64,000 nt of DNA, taken from assembly GCA_019095985.1 (NCBI GenBank), contig CM032664.1, positions 57,654,727 to 57,718,726 on the forward strand, read 5' to 3'. The position numbers and the translations under genes are program-made. This document shows, piece by piece, positions 46,701-61,700 of this stretch; the stretch's first letter is position 1; each line of letters begins with the position of its first letter. The notes under the pieces are model-generated. The model saw nothing but the letters and a program-made list of their open reading frames with translations, was not told the DNA's origin and ran no database searches. This stretch comes from Streblospio benedicti. Its lineage: Eukaryota; Annelida; Polychaeta; Spionida; Spionidae.

Positions 46701-49700
46701 CTTTACTGTTCCCGGGCAGTCCCACAAATTGTACTTGATGCATTCGATCAACAATTCATACTCTCTGCAAAGTAAAAAGCAGCAAGCACATTAAATCAGA
46801 AATAAAACACACAAGAAAACCTTTCACAAAAAGTGGAGATAAATATTAAAAAAAGCAATAATTTCTATGTCCATGGTTCAAATAAATGTATCTTCATCTG
46901 TTTTTCTTGACATTGTCAACCCGATACGAAAGGGTTTTAATACCGTACCCACAGAATCCATCTATGAGCGATTGGTTGGTTAGCGGCCATCCGGAGATTA
47001 ATCCTGTCCACGTTATTTCGGCGCTCAGCTCGGCAGAACATTCTCTGGCAGTATCAGGAAAGCAAGCGCCATCCGGACAGACGTCTTCAAGTATTTTCTG
47101 CAAATATGAGCAATGTAGTAGCTGTTTACTAACGATACAATCATTATATTTTTCTAACTATTTTTCTTTTACCAATCAAATATATATATTCTTTCTTCTT
47201 ACCATGCAATACTTAACAAAACGACCCAAATATTAAAAAACTCAAAACTCCTTTAAACTAAAACAGATCAAATTATGAAGTTCAAAAGGTACTAAATTTT
47301 ATTGAAATCACAAATTTTTGCATCTTCAATGCTTTATCACTTGATAAAGCATTGAAGATGCGAAAATTTGTGATTTCAATGAAATTTAGTACCTTCTGGA
47401 CTTCATAATTTGTTCTGTTTTAATATATTATGGTACAAGCAGCTCCAAGAACCTTTTATCCTTTAAACTAGTTTCAATCCAACAGGCTCCTCTTCAATCA
47501 TTGTCAAGGATAGATGAAACCTTTTGAAACCAGAGAGAAAACTATTGCTAGATTTGTAATGGGTTCTCCCCATCTTCATCAGGTTGAATGAAGAACCTTG
47601 TCACATGACTGCTGAGAGGTCATGTGACAGCAGCAGCAGCACAAGGTACATGTAGACAGGAGCACTATAGCTCATCTTAGGGATTCACTCACAAATCTTG
47701 ATTGATACTGTGATCTTCCTTTGAAATTCTGGCTCCTCACAACCTGCTAATCATGTGCCTGAAATTTCTAATGTGATCACCTATCACTGTTTGGTTTTGT
47801 TTCGGGTTTATGTGCAGCCGCTTAGAGTCCTCCCATTTTTTTCGGTCTTGTTCAAAGTCTAGTCATAGATTTCTCTCGGATTTCAAGAAGTATGTATATT
47901 TCCAAATAAAGGAACCCAGGATGAGAATAATGAGTTTTTTCAATAAAAATAAAAATACAATACAGAGCCTGATTTACACATTGAGTGTTTTTTCTGATAA
48001 TGAAAGATAAGATTGACAATGAAATGAAACTATTAAAACATATAGAACATCAATAAAAAAGATAATCTTACTGAAATGGAATCCACAAGATTATTCACAT
48101 GAAACTTGAATGCAGCTGAACATGGTTCAATTCTTTCATCTACACAATCCTTAACGAGAGACCATAATCTGCAATAGTACATTTTCACCATGACAAAGTA
48201 TACAGCTAGTTGAAATCAGGGGCATATGCATCATAGAGAGTAGAAGCCAACTGAGACTAGTCCAATGAGTGGCCATTCTTTTTCCCTTCATTGTTTACCT
48301 ACGTCTAGTACTTCTAGTAGGTAAACAAGGAAGGGAAAAAGAATGGCCACTCATTAGACTAGTCTCAGTTGGCTTCTACTCTCTATGAAGCATGTGCCCG
48401 TGGTTGAAATATGAATATTTCTGGAGTTCATGAAGAATTTGCGATAATAAAATTATCCCAAGCTACACATGTACATTGGCACTGTAGCATTTCACCCTGA
48501 TGTTATACATTTTATTGCATTAATCGTTAACGAAAATAAAATAATAAACTGCTTACACGCAAAGTTCAGCAACGTCTGGTTCTGGTGAGAACAATTCATT
48601 GAAAAGGTTCCCCATAAAGGGGTTGAAACACTCCTCCACCGCCTCTCTGTTACACTCCACCCTCTTCTCATCAGCTGCAAGTAGGAAAACTTTGTCTAAC
48701 AATGTGCCTTGTACTATCTTTGTGGAAAAAGCTGTTATTAGTAGTAGGAATATGCTTAGAGGGTTATGTTTCTAACACTACTACTCGCATTTTAAACAAA
48801 GTCTTGACGTTGCGGTCACCATCACGTTGAACTTGCGTAGTGGTTACATCACATAGTGCTTCCTTTAAAATGTGAGCAGTTGCGGTAGAATCTTGACTCA
48901 AATATGCTTCAAATATGCTGGGATGTGGGAAAAAAGACCCCAAAAATTATATATTAGGGGTGGGAAAAAAGCCAAAACAATTAGAGATGTGGGATTTCTT
49001 GACCCCTTATAAACACCCCCACCCCACTATGCGTATAGAGCTTACAGCATGGAGTCCAGGGTTCCAACTCTTTGGCCGGCTCCTCGGTGCAGAAATCACT
49101 GTCAATGGCGTCACTGTTACACTCATCACCACGGCAACAGTAGTAGCAATGATCTCCAGCAACCGTGTTTACGATTCCTATGTAGAACAAACACTATTAT
49201 TACACCATGAAACACAGCTCGTGTAAGGGCAGACCTACATGTATGTATTGTTTGAGTGGCGATTTAAGATGGTTATGTGTGGTATGGATCTCTGGAAAAT
49301 TTTGAAATTCTGTGTTGTCTAAGGTGCAGAGGGTTGTTTGATACTGCAATGTTTATTCCTGACAAAAGGAAATTATGAGTAACCAAAAAAAAAGGTAAAA
49401 AACATTTTGATGAATAAAATATTTCATAGAATTTCTGTTATGAATGCTGTATTTAAAAAGAGTATAAAAGGTATCAATTAAGTGTGGGAATAGTGGTTGT
49501 TCAGCTTTCAAATTGATGATAAAAGCATTACTAGTAACTGTGCCAGGGTAAATTTAGGAGTATAAAGAAATTATCTCTTGGCAATTCCGGGTTCAGAACC
49601 AATGGGATCATTTTGGTTTAAGCATATTTCATTGTAATAACTATATACAAAAGGATTAGGCAGAAGCTACAATGCGATTTACGCCTTTCCCTTGGATCAT

Positions 49701-52700
49701 TTTCAAGAAAAACTCCACATACTGAAGGTGATCACTACTGTTATATCATGGAAAACAATGTCAGAACCTACAGAAATTTAACATTTCCCCCCATTTTTTT
49801 CTTATCAAACATAATCACATTATGAGCTTTTATTTCTGAGGCAGGCCGTTGGAAAAACGACAAATAATGATTAAATCAACTATTGATTTACCTGATTCAC
49901 AAACTTGTGTATCAGGAATACACTTCAACTCGTAAGTCGGTGGTAATGAGTCGTCAAAGCGGTTTGGCTTTCTGATGGCCACACAACTTCCATTGCAACT
50001 TTCCCGTTCCGTGCAATCAACTGGGTTGTCAATATTTTCACACACATTGCACTCGATAACTACAACAAAAGGGCAGAAATATAAATATATTTTCAATCTT
50101 TAAAATCCTCGAAATACAAGATCAGAGAAAAATACTTAAAATGAATACGTACCATCAGGAGCATACACTGGACCTAAAAATAGATTAAAAAAAGATGAAA
50201 AATGAAATGCATAGCTTACATATTTTATCAACCAGTAAAGATATGGTTTCTAACGTCATTGTCACTTTCACACACAACACAAACAATATAAGATTTAATA
50301 GCCTGATCAAAAGTGCACAAAAAGTAGCATGAAATGGCATGCGCAAATGAACACGAGAACTATAATTTGTTGTTGTAAATGAATGTTCACAAGATATCTA
50401 GTGATTGTATTTGGTTTAAACAAAAATGATTTATTTGTTCAAGGTGCAGTTGCAAGGTGCAAAAAGATATATGCATGGGTACACATATGCATGCATACTT
50501 ACATACACCCATTCATACATACACTTACATACAATATACATATACAATATACAATATACATACATATAATCATATACTGATAAAAATGGCATCGGATTTT
50601 ACCTTCCTCCTCTGAGCACAGCTTTTCCACATGGACAATCAAGTCGATTGTGACATTGACCTGGTCCATGGTATCCTCAGGACAGTCAATCGTGTGGATC
50701 TTAATGCAGAGAGCGACGTCTTTCACATTTCTGTAGTACACAAACAAAAGACATCAACATAACCGCCGTATACACAAGAAACATGGTACAGTAGAACCTC
50801 CAATTAAAAAATATAAATTTATTCAATAAATTTCAGAAAATCTTATTCACATTTATCCTTCTTTTGACAAACCTTTCACCAGAAACAACAATAATTAATG
50901 AGAGGACCTGCTGCTGTTCAAATATTGAATATAGCTTACGTAATAAGACCACTTTTCACAGTCATAAACCTTCATAAAGCAACTAAAATAAACCTCTGTA
51001 TAGAGACCACCTCGCCACTGAGACCACCGAACACTGGTCCCAAAGGTGGTCCTAATAGAGAGGTTCTACTGTAATATATTTGTATCATCAAAACATCTTA
51101 GCGTACGTTCACACATACGCAATATCGCTTGAGCGACGAAGCGACGGAGCGACCTAGCAATGAGGTGATGGGCGATTTGGTGTTCACACACACGCGATTT
51201 TGCAAGCGATTTTCACTGGTGATTTTCGTTGAATGTATAAAAAAATCTTTATCTCCAATTGATTATTTTTTTCAGATAGTTTATATATTGGCCGATACTG
51301 AATCATTGAAGGTACTGTCGACGCTAAACATGGAATAATCATACACACTCAGTCGGTATTTTACTAACAATATTAGCTTTTCAATTTTATTTGGGGGGAC
51401 TTTATCCATGTTAATTATTTCTTATTTCTTGGTTTTCTCAAACAAATTTTCAAAATATAACGATTCCAATACTGTGTGGTGTACTGTGTGGTGTAGGAAG
51501 TGTCAACTAAAATCAATTAAACAGTGCTGGTCAATAATCATATAAAAGATCAATTAAAAATGCTAGACTACATGAGATAACGATCGGGTTCCAGGGAAAT
51601 CGCCTAGCGATGAGGCGATTTTATCGCTCATGAAGCGAAAAAATCACTCAAGCGATATTGCCTTGTCTCTTCGTCGCGTATGTGTGAACGGCTCAATGCA
51701 AACATGATAGACCAAAAATATCGCCTGTCGCTTTGTCGCCTCGTCGCTCCGTCGCTCAAGCGATGTGTGAACACACGCTTAGAGTTCTAGATAAAAGGGA
51801 GCTAAATCTGTATTACGACGAAACAGATTTTTCTTACTCGCAAACACGTTTCTTCCAGTTACAGCCATCACTGATCCACTTTGTCGCGGCGTTGGTAAAG
51901 GAAGCGTTGACACAAAAGCTTGGCTTTGTCCCGTCACACGTTGGAGCTGTAATCAAAGAATTGAATAAATGTAAGAATGTAAATTTATAGCAACCTGGGT
52001 TCCTTCATTCATGATAACATACAGAATATTAACAGATACCAATGTTTTAAAATGAAACTAAAACTGGTAGAACAGTAGGTGCTATTGAATGCTGATAATT
52101 AAACGTAAATTCACATTATCAATCACTTGGAGAACTTAAAATTTTGGATAGCTCAAAGTTTTAATTCTCTCCCTTGAAATTTGAGTTTAATGGTCTAAGT
52201 GTAAATGCATAAATCATGCATACTCTTAACACTTACTGTTTTGACAGAATTGTCCACTGAAACCCTCTACACAATCACATGCTGCCTGTCCATCTTCAGA
52301 CGAGCATGTTCCTCCATTTTCACATGGGAAGCTTAGGCATGGGTCATCACACCGGTCACCTAGCTTATCAATGGTGACGGTCAATGTCTCCATAAGAGGC
52401 TCAGTTTCCTCCTCACCGCAACTTGGGGTATTACTTGTCACACAGTTGATTGTAATAGGTGTTATCCTGAAAAAAATCAACCAAAACAATGTTGAATTTC
52501 ATTCAAACATCAGAATACATGGATTTTTCTAAATGGGGTTTGTCTATGTATCTATAATAGTCTTGATAGTTAAAAAAAAGTCTGCTTTACCACTTGCGTG
52601 CAATCACAAAGAAAAGAGGCAAATGACCAGTACTAGTGCCGACAGAATTTCAAAGCTTTGTCGATAGTGATCATGTATAAAATATAAGGTTACAAGCTGA

Positions 52701-55700
52701 TATACATTACAAATAAGGTGACAGCTACCAAAAACAATACAAATAACAATGCACATGATAGGGAAAACCCAAAAAGAAAATTACAATTAATACCTGCAAA
52801 CAGGAGCCCAAAGTATCGCCATGGCAACAGGGCTAGACAGAGATGTCATCAGGTCTTCCGCTCTGAGCGCATTTTCAATTTCTTCATTAAGTTTATCAAC
52901 ACAAGAGGACGCTGCTTCAGGGAAACACAGAGGTTCGTCGCATATTCCAAATGTCGCATTCACAGCTAAACTGAAAGACGTCTCTATCTTCTCTGAGAAT
53001 CCATCAGAACACACCGTCTCCGAGCCTCGAGTGCAATTTAATGATGCTGATAATGTTCTGAAAATCATAATGAGCCTTTCATGAAGAGATAGATATCATT
53101 TTATCATTGTAGAAAAATATTACATTTTCACACATGTTCTGTGAAAACAAATATTCTATTCATTGAACCTATGTGTCTGATATGTAAACACACATTGCAT
53201 ACATTGTATATGTACATATATGTTTTGAACATACAAGACAAATTTAACACAATGCATGAGTAGACTCATTTGCCACTTTCAGATGCCTTTTTCATCACAT
53301 GTTTCGGAGAGCAAATATCTAATTGCCAAACTTACCCACATAATGCACCAAAGTTTGGAGTAGCGCTTCCCAATTCTCCCAAAACTGATCCCATCAAATC
53401 ACCAACACAGCGCTGATATTTTTCAACATCACAGTCCGGGTCTTCAGGAGCTGGTATAAAAACGAACCATTGATTAACATAATGTCCTCATAACTTAATT
53501 GCATGGCAGGAATTTAGCACTATCTGGCAACGTGCAAGTTGATTTCATATTTTGCCAGTTAAAAATCATGTTACTAGCAATCATTTTTCAGTCAGTTTGG
53601 GTCATATTGAAAAACACATACAAATATTAATTAGTACTTTGTAAGTAAAATGTGATAATGAAGAGTTCTTTAATCTTGATTTTATTTGCTCATAACATAA
53701 ATCTGCTAGAAAATCTTAAACACATACGGCATGGCTCAATTTCATCAGTTGGAAGTTGCACTTTTCCTTCATCATTGACTGGGGGCTCTTCTGGTGCTAT
53801 ATAATCTCCAGTACAATTGTCTTCTGATACGCCTTCAAGGTTCTACAAGGCAATGGTTATAAAAGATGAAGCTTTGATTTTATAAAAAACATGGTTTGGG
53901 GAAAGAAAAGTTTTTGATGATAATAAAAAAAAGTTTGATGTTTTAAAATTTGAGTAAAATGTTACATTTTTACTCTCAAACTACATGCGTATTATAAGAA
54001 AAACCTGTTGAAATAACATATATTCAAATCACAACTTCTTAAATCTATCTATTGAAAGTGTGTTATATCTAAAAATAGTATAGTTATCATTACAGCACAT
54101 TGAATCAAACAAGATGGTAATGAATAAATCTGTAAAGTATAACGAGTAGAATATGTACCTTTAATGGAATTGTATTTGATAAAATGAAAAAATGTAAACA
54201 TACTATGTTGCAAAGATCTCCAGAACAGCAGGCCACACATTTGTTTTTCTTACTATTCCAACCAGGTCTACAGGCTTTCATATTTTTACACCTCTTTGAT
54301 ATTGCAACATCATCATCTTTGAAATAATATTCTGTCTGACATATCTAGTAGAAGAAAGGAAAAATAGAAATATTTTACTTATAATAGGTTTTAAATGCAT
54401 AAAAGATTGATTCTGTGTTTAACGTATGATGTAAACATAACAATGTAGGCCCCTACAATAATATATAATAATATAATCAATCAATATTGAAGATCTCAAT
54501 ATTGAAGATCGGAAACAAGAAAATCTATGGTTTGAAATCCAGCAGTCGCTACAAGCATTTGAAATAGCGCTACCGAAATGGAGCAAGAATTCTTTATATT
54601 CAAAGAATTTTGGCAAATTTCGGCATCCTTCTTTTATGTTTCACAATCAGCACTGTACATGTTTGTCTCTCACCTCATTTTCCTCACAATCATCAGTGTC
54701 AGTTTCACAGCCCTCAGCATCTGAATCCTTGCATTTATAGCACACTAAAATATAATTTATAGCAGTTATATAATTATGAACATTGAAATATAATCTTTTA
54801 ATGTAACGTTATGAATGACACTGACTTTCAACATTTAAACCATCTAAAAATTACCATTTGTTTCAACATCTTCAGGGTATTCTGGTTCAAACCAAGGTGG
54901 TAAATCTAGAATAAAGAACAAAGTATTTTATCCAAATGTAGGTTAGTGGCATTAAATGCGTTCATATCAGATCCATTTTTTTTCAGCATTTTACAGTTTA
55001 CATTTTGATCAAAACTCAACATTTCCAGTCTCGTTATGTTGACCTGTGTCCTGAAGATAGGAGGCAGTAACCCCAGCAAAACGTTCGGTTTTGATCAAAA
55101 AAATTGTGTCCAATACTATAGAAAAAAGTAATTTCATTATATGACACAATATTCTTATTTAACAAATAGTGAACAGAATATCACAACATACCACATTGAA
55201 ATCTCAGGAAAAATCCTATATCCAGTACTGTTTCAACACGGGTTGAGGATGATTCTGAACAATTGTATGAAGCAGTTTCTATACATTCCAAGGCAAAGTC
55301 CAAATACCTACCATAGAAAATACAAATCAGGTTATGTGGACATTGTTCTTCCATTATACCTCTATGACCTTTTTGAAACAATTGCAATTCCATTTGATCA
55401 CTAAATTACATTTAATCATTTGACGAGTTCCACATTTATTAGAAGATTTAAGAAATATATTATGAAATTAAGCATTCTGAAATATGATAAATAAGCTTAC
55501 CCACAAACCAATGGTTTCCAATCGCACTCTACATTGTAAGTTTCAAAGAAGACGTCCAGTAAGCTTGAGCAACTAGTGATTGCTTCCTCGTTACATCCCT
55601 CCTCTGAAACATGTCCACTTTTATTTTTTTTTAAATCATTGTATGACAGTGTTCTTTATTAAGTTATAACAACTGCAAAATTTGATCATAACATAACTCT

Positions 55701-58700
55701 TCCCACATGTAGCCTCATATTTTCTCAACGAATAGTCTATATTTTGGCATTGACAGAGGATTTTTTTACGAGTCTAATAGGGCTTTATTACTTAGCCTCT
55801 GCTGGGACCCAAACCCTGGATCACCACCACTGGTTCTGTTAGGATGTCTGAGTTATCTAATGTGCCCGCTTTAACAGCTTGGTGAATAGGCACCACAGTG
55901 GTAGTGGTCCAGGACTCAAGTTCTGGCAGTGGCAATGTGATGCAGCTCTGTAGACTTGGAGAAAAAATCATCCATGTCAATTTGGACAGAAACCTATATA
56001 GGCCTCACAGAGACAACATTTAAAATACGCTTTGGTTGACACAAACAGTCATTTGTAAAAGAGAATTTGAAAATCTTATGTCCAAGTCTATTAATAACAA
56101 GTTATCTTACATTGACGCTAAATATTTTAGATTATCAAGCTCTACAACTGTCGTATAATACATACAGAGTTATCAAGCTCCTTCGAACTGACCTGATACT
56201 CAGGTTATCGTTAATGTTGTCATTGATTTCCAAGAATTGGCAACAACGTACAACATTTACTTTTACTAAATCATTTAGAAAGGAGGTATTGTTGTAAATG
56301 TCGGAAGTAAAATGCATTGTGCAAACAATATAGATTTGAGCACTTATTCATTAACATGACATGCTAAAAATAATCTATTTGTTGTTTAGACACTGTGTAT
56401 GATAAATAAAATACCACATTTGTGCTGAATACGTCATAACTGTAAATGGCTTACGCATGTATCTTACAGGCGCTTGCTGTATATAAGTAAGACGTATTTG
56501 CACTAAAGTGGCATTCTATATAACATATCTATGTATATCTTAGTACTGACCGATTTCACAATCTTTTCCAACATAGTCATCGGGACATTCACACATGTAG
56601 TCATCTAAACCATCATTTCGGCATGTTCCACCGTTGCGACAAGGATTACTATCACACGGCATGAAGCACTGATCTCCAATTTCAACTCTAATTTCTCCAA
56701 GTTTCTTTTCAATAAACTCTGCATCTACTTTGTGACACGCCGAAGTTGATTCTTCTACACAATTAATTGTTAAAAGAAAGTTACTGAAAAAGAAAGACAG
56801 ATATAAAGACGTCATTCTCAATGAGGGTCAGACAGTCATACATCTGTTATCATAATGTTGTCTTGGATAGATTAAGTATAAAAGTGCCTTTTTTCTATAA
56901 CTGTCTATAACATGTATGGTGCATAGAAACTTGTTATCACTATATTGGTTGGTTATTCTGTTATTTCTAATTACAGTTATTAATTTAATTTCCCTTCAAC
57001 CACATATATATATCAACTGGTCATCTCAAATACTGGCCATCTTAACTGTTTTTCCTACAGCTTCAATATAACAAGTTTCTACTGTATAGTCCTTTCAATT
57101 TATTACAAAATATCAGTCTTTTACCTGCACAGATTCTGCAGGCAGTCAACCATATCTTCTTCTACTGATGAGTAACATCCCGTATTCAACAGTCCGTTCA
57201 TTTCCACAAGACATTCAGAGGCCTTGTCTAAATCACAATTTGGATCTGGACAATAATCGTATTTCAGCATCCTCACATATAGACCCATGTCAGCTATGAA
57301 TGGCGCTGGGGATTCGCAGTCAATTTCTGCCACGCAATCAAATGTTGCATCCAGGTACCTGTGCAAAAATTCAATTCAGTGAACATAGGAATATTTAGAA
57401 CAGAATGTAATTTTATAAGTATGGCGACTGATCCAGCTGTGTCAGAAAATGTCCGCTGAACACGTCTAGTTTCAACTCTAAAATGAATCTAACATGATTT
57501 CACCTAATGTCACCAACCTTGAACACTCAGTTATGCTAAATTGTAAAGTCATGACAGCCAGACTGGGATCAGGACTATTAACCACCACATTTACATTTAC
57601 ATATGCTATACGTACGTGCATATTGACGTTACATCTGGCAGTTCACTCATGAGTTCAGACATTACGGACTCCATCAAAGACAATGAGCAGTTCAGTGCTT
57701 CTTTAACTGAACAATCATCCACTTCCTTTTCTGAAAACATTAATATTGCTATTAAAAAAATAATAATAACAAAATAACATTGTTGTGTATTGCTCTTTAT
57801 GAAGGATGTTACAAAATCACCAAAATTAAGAGTTTGTTTACTTCTAATGACAAGGTTACTCAGTATTACAGAATAAGCTGCACTGAACATGTATGTCAAC
57901 TGCTACGTTTACTGAAAATATTATTTTTTGCCACCAATTTAACATTTCTAAAAAAATAAATTATGAACTGTTGGCAATCTACTTTAAAAAACAACATGAA
58001 TACAGTAATGGTTCATAATATTTCTCTATTTTTCTTTTTCTTTTCTGCTATTTAGGCCAAAATCAAAACAAACATATATATTTTGATTTTGGCCTAAATA
58101 GCAGAAAATAAAAATAAAAATAGAGAAATGAAACCATATACTACATACCAACTACACAGTATTATATGTTCATAATATTGTCGTTGGAAGTAAAAGAAAA
58201 TTGTGCCTATTGACAATGAATACTGCACATTTACTACGTTCTGACTAGTTTGTATCTACATAAAAACAACTTAAAAGACAAACATATTTCTGCAATGACA
58301 ATTTTTGGCACACATTTAAGGGATGTATGCATTTCATCTACAGTAGTATGATATAAATCTCATACGATTAGTAAATTGTCACCGTACCGTCACACTTGTC
58401 CTGTAGTGGCTCCAAATTGTAAAGCAGAGCGTAGAGTATTCTTGTTGAAACATCATTGCACGGTATAAATTTAGATGTCAAACACTCCAGGCTTGCATTA
58501 ATATTCCTAAACATAAAGTATAGAAATCGGACACTCTTACAAAATGTAGTGCATATGCCTTCAATATCTCTATCATTATCTTGAAATAGTGTAAGTTATG
58601 AGGCACATTTCAATGCTCAGCTAATGTTATAACAGGCATACAGATAATCAATATAATATTTAGCCGATAATGTCATAAGTACATGTACTGTGTCGCATGA

Positions 58701-61700
58701 TGGACAGACACTCAACTACAATCTCGTCTGTTACCGACATGACATATACGCTCATAATCAACGGATATCCCAAAATACCCAGAATTCAGACTGTCCTAAA
58801 CTATCTAGTTTGTTTACAGAATCACCTTTTGCATAATATATAAATCATCCAGTGCAAAGCACAGTTTACTCAATGTGTAATATTTTGAAATCAAGAACAT
58901 AATGATTATGTCATGAAGTGTTAAGAAGCATTGTGTTATAATGTAAAAGATCGACAGCAAATATACGTACCCACAGACCAAGGCGAGCGCGTCATCAAAC
59001 AATTCATCGGGCCCAACAAGACTTTCCAAGTAGTGTATCGTTTCATTAAAGCATTCGATACCGCCAAGCAGATCACACTCACCACCTATAAACAAAATTC
59101 GTTTCAATGTCTAAGTTCAATATTGCTTAAGTGAGGATCATGTTAGTCTGTTATATGTGCTGTTCAATTTTTACAAGACAATGTACATGAGCATGTTTAA
59201 TAAAAATGATTCAATGCCGAGTTCAAGTACAAAGCTGTGCCTTGTAAAGTATTCTAGGTAATATTACTAAGCAATATATGAATTTTAAAATGTCAAATGA
59301 TGAACATATATTAGACACAGGATGACACCATATATTAAGTATGCTTACCATCTTCGCAATGTCTGCCTGTGAATCCAGAAAGGCAATCACACGTGTATGT
59401 CTGATTGCGAGGGACGCAGCTTCCCCCGTTCTCACACGGTGAATTAAAGCACGGATCGTCACAAGTGTCTTTGATGTATTTTTCTTTGATATCTTCAACT
59501 TTTTGACTGACTTCGTCCAACCAAAAGGCACCACAAGTAGATGCTGAATCGTCAATGCCCTCATCCACGTCTCCGATCCTCCTGCAGGCAGAGTTGTAGC
59601 ATGGTGGTGACAAAGAGATTTTTTAGATCATCTATATATGAACTGAACTGGAGTGTTTACACACGATATGGCAAGAAAGTGACGCCGCCTTGTCCCACAG
59701 ACGTGACTAGAACAAAAGTGCTCTGAGAGCACAGCGTTGCTAGAACAACGTTGACTGTATGTAAGGGATGTTTGAGCCTAGATTTACATGTAACAATATC
59801 ATTAGCGATGTAGTGATGGGGCAACAAAGAGATTTTTTAGATCATCTATATATGAAGTGCATTGTAGAGTTTACATATAACCCATGTCAGTCAGAGGTGA
59901 TTTTTTCCCTAAATGAGTGGGGGAAAATGGTTGCCTTTTGAATCAATTTAAAAATCCCATTCATGTCCTTCTTTCTGTCTACCACAAGCAAAAGAAAAGC
60001 ATCATCAAAACCATTTTTGATGTGTACAGAAAACTTGCCAGTCACTACAGTGCCTCATCAACATGAGTGATAAACATGTATACCTAGGCTAAAAGTGAGC
60101 AACTGAATGATGGTTCAGGAAAAATAGTCACATTTTGATCGTAAGTATGTTGGGCTCTGAACGCCCAAATGTTCAATGTCCAGCTCAAATTTGAGATCTG
60201 TAGTGCAGTTTGAAACATTGTCTCAGCAATCTTCATAGGTTTTGGATTTAGACAAATGGATGATGTTTTCAATGCAAAAATGATCTTAACAGTTAGACAG
60301 ACGGATACAGCCAGCTGGGCCTTCAAAATTGTCATTGTAGGGTCTAGCCAATGTTACGTAACATTTGGCTAGTGAACCCTTGTTTGTGATTTCCCTGAAG
60401 AAATTTATTGCACACATGTTAAGAGAAACCCATGAGCACATGCATCGTAGACGGTAGAAACAAACTGAGACTAATGTCAGTAATATGCAAACTAATGTCA
60501 ACACGTCACGCCATTCTTTCATTGTTTACTTATCTACTATTAAACAGAGTAATCGATACAATATACCTACTTCAGAAAGTGCCACATATAACATATATAA
60601 TTGATCTACATGTATGTACTTACAGTTTTTTTCTTACAACAACTGGCTGCTCCAGATTGAATATAAACTGGCAAAAGTTAACATTTTTTCATTTTTTCAT
60701 TCCCAAAAACAGTCTGTCTGCAGCTTGTGTGAGTTGTGGGTGTAATGTCTAACACTAATACTGGACCAAATCCATTACTGGTCATTGATTGGTTGATAGT
60801 GCTAGAGATGCATGCACTCATGGAGAAACCCTTTCAATATCATTGCCCTGTGATTACTTATTTTGTTCTTACCCACAGAAGTCTAAGCCTGGATCAACAC
60901 CACTTTTTCCTTTTGACATTATCTTTACACTCCACGAGAATTCCCAGCTCCAAGAAGTTTCCAATGCAGATCCAAAATCGACAAGACCTGACGTACTATC
61001 AGGAGGAGGAATTAGGTCAAAAGGAGGGATTTCGCCTGTTTGTCTACGTGAACGAAGATCTCGTTTTTTTCGATCTCCTCCAAACTGAAGATCAAACCCA
61101 CCAAACCCACCAAAGGGACCATTATCATCATTATCATTATTAACACCAATATCATCATCAATCTCATGTGCAGGACCAGCCTCTGAGGGACCAGCCTGTA
61201 AAAATTAGAACAAATTTCAGTATACACGTATTTTTTCTTTGTTAATGAAAGCATTATCATGTCATCTTCTGATAAATTCTGTTATACTAAACAAAATCAC
61301 AAATTCATTTCATACAATTGCTAAAACGTTGTCTGCTATTGAAAGCACACACATAAATATGTAACTTCAGAGTAAAGAAGTGATGCAATTACCTCTGCAA
61401 AATCATTACAATCTTCAATTGGCATCAATCCTTCTGTGACGCACTGCTGAACATTACCTTCTTTAAGATAATTCTGTAAAAGCATTTGATCATAGTATAA
61501 AATTTGTTGATGAATTTTATTGTGATTTAATATATTGATAGTCAAGCACTAAGAAACTGTGACAAATACTCAGAATTGCAATATATAGGCAGTCTGGCTC
61601 GATTATATTGATGCATGTGCTGGGTTTACGTTTAATGTCAAAGGTGTGGCAATCTGGAATTCAATATACTAAAGAGTGTTAAAGTCTTCAAAGTTGAAAC

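Noticed and set aside
49046-54744. Three-finger domains as toxin genes
   Set aside because: The CC...CN pattern belongs to Ly6/uPAR receptor domains and is spliced into a large surface protein; nothing suggests a toxin.
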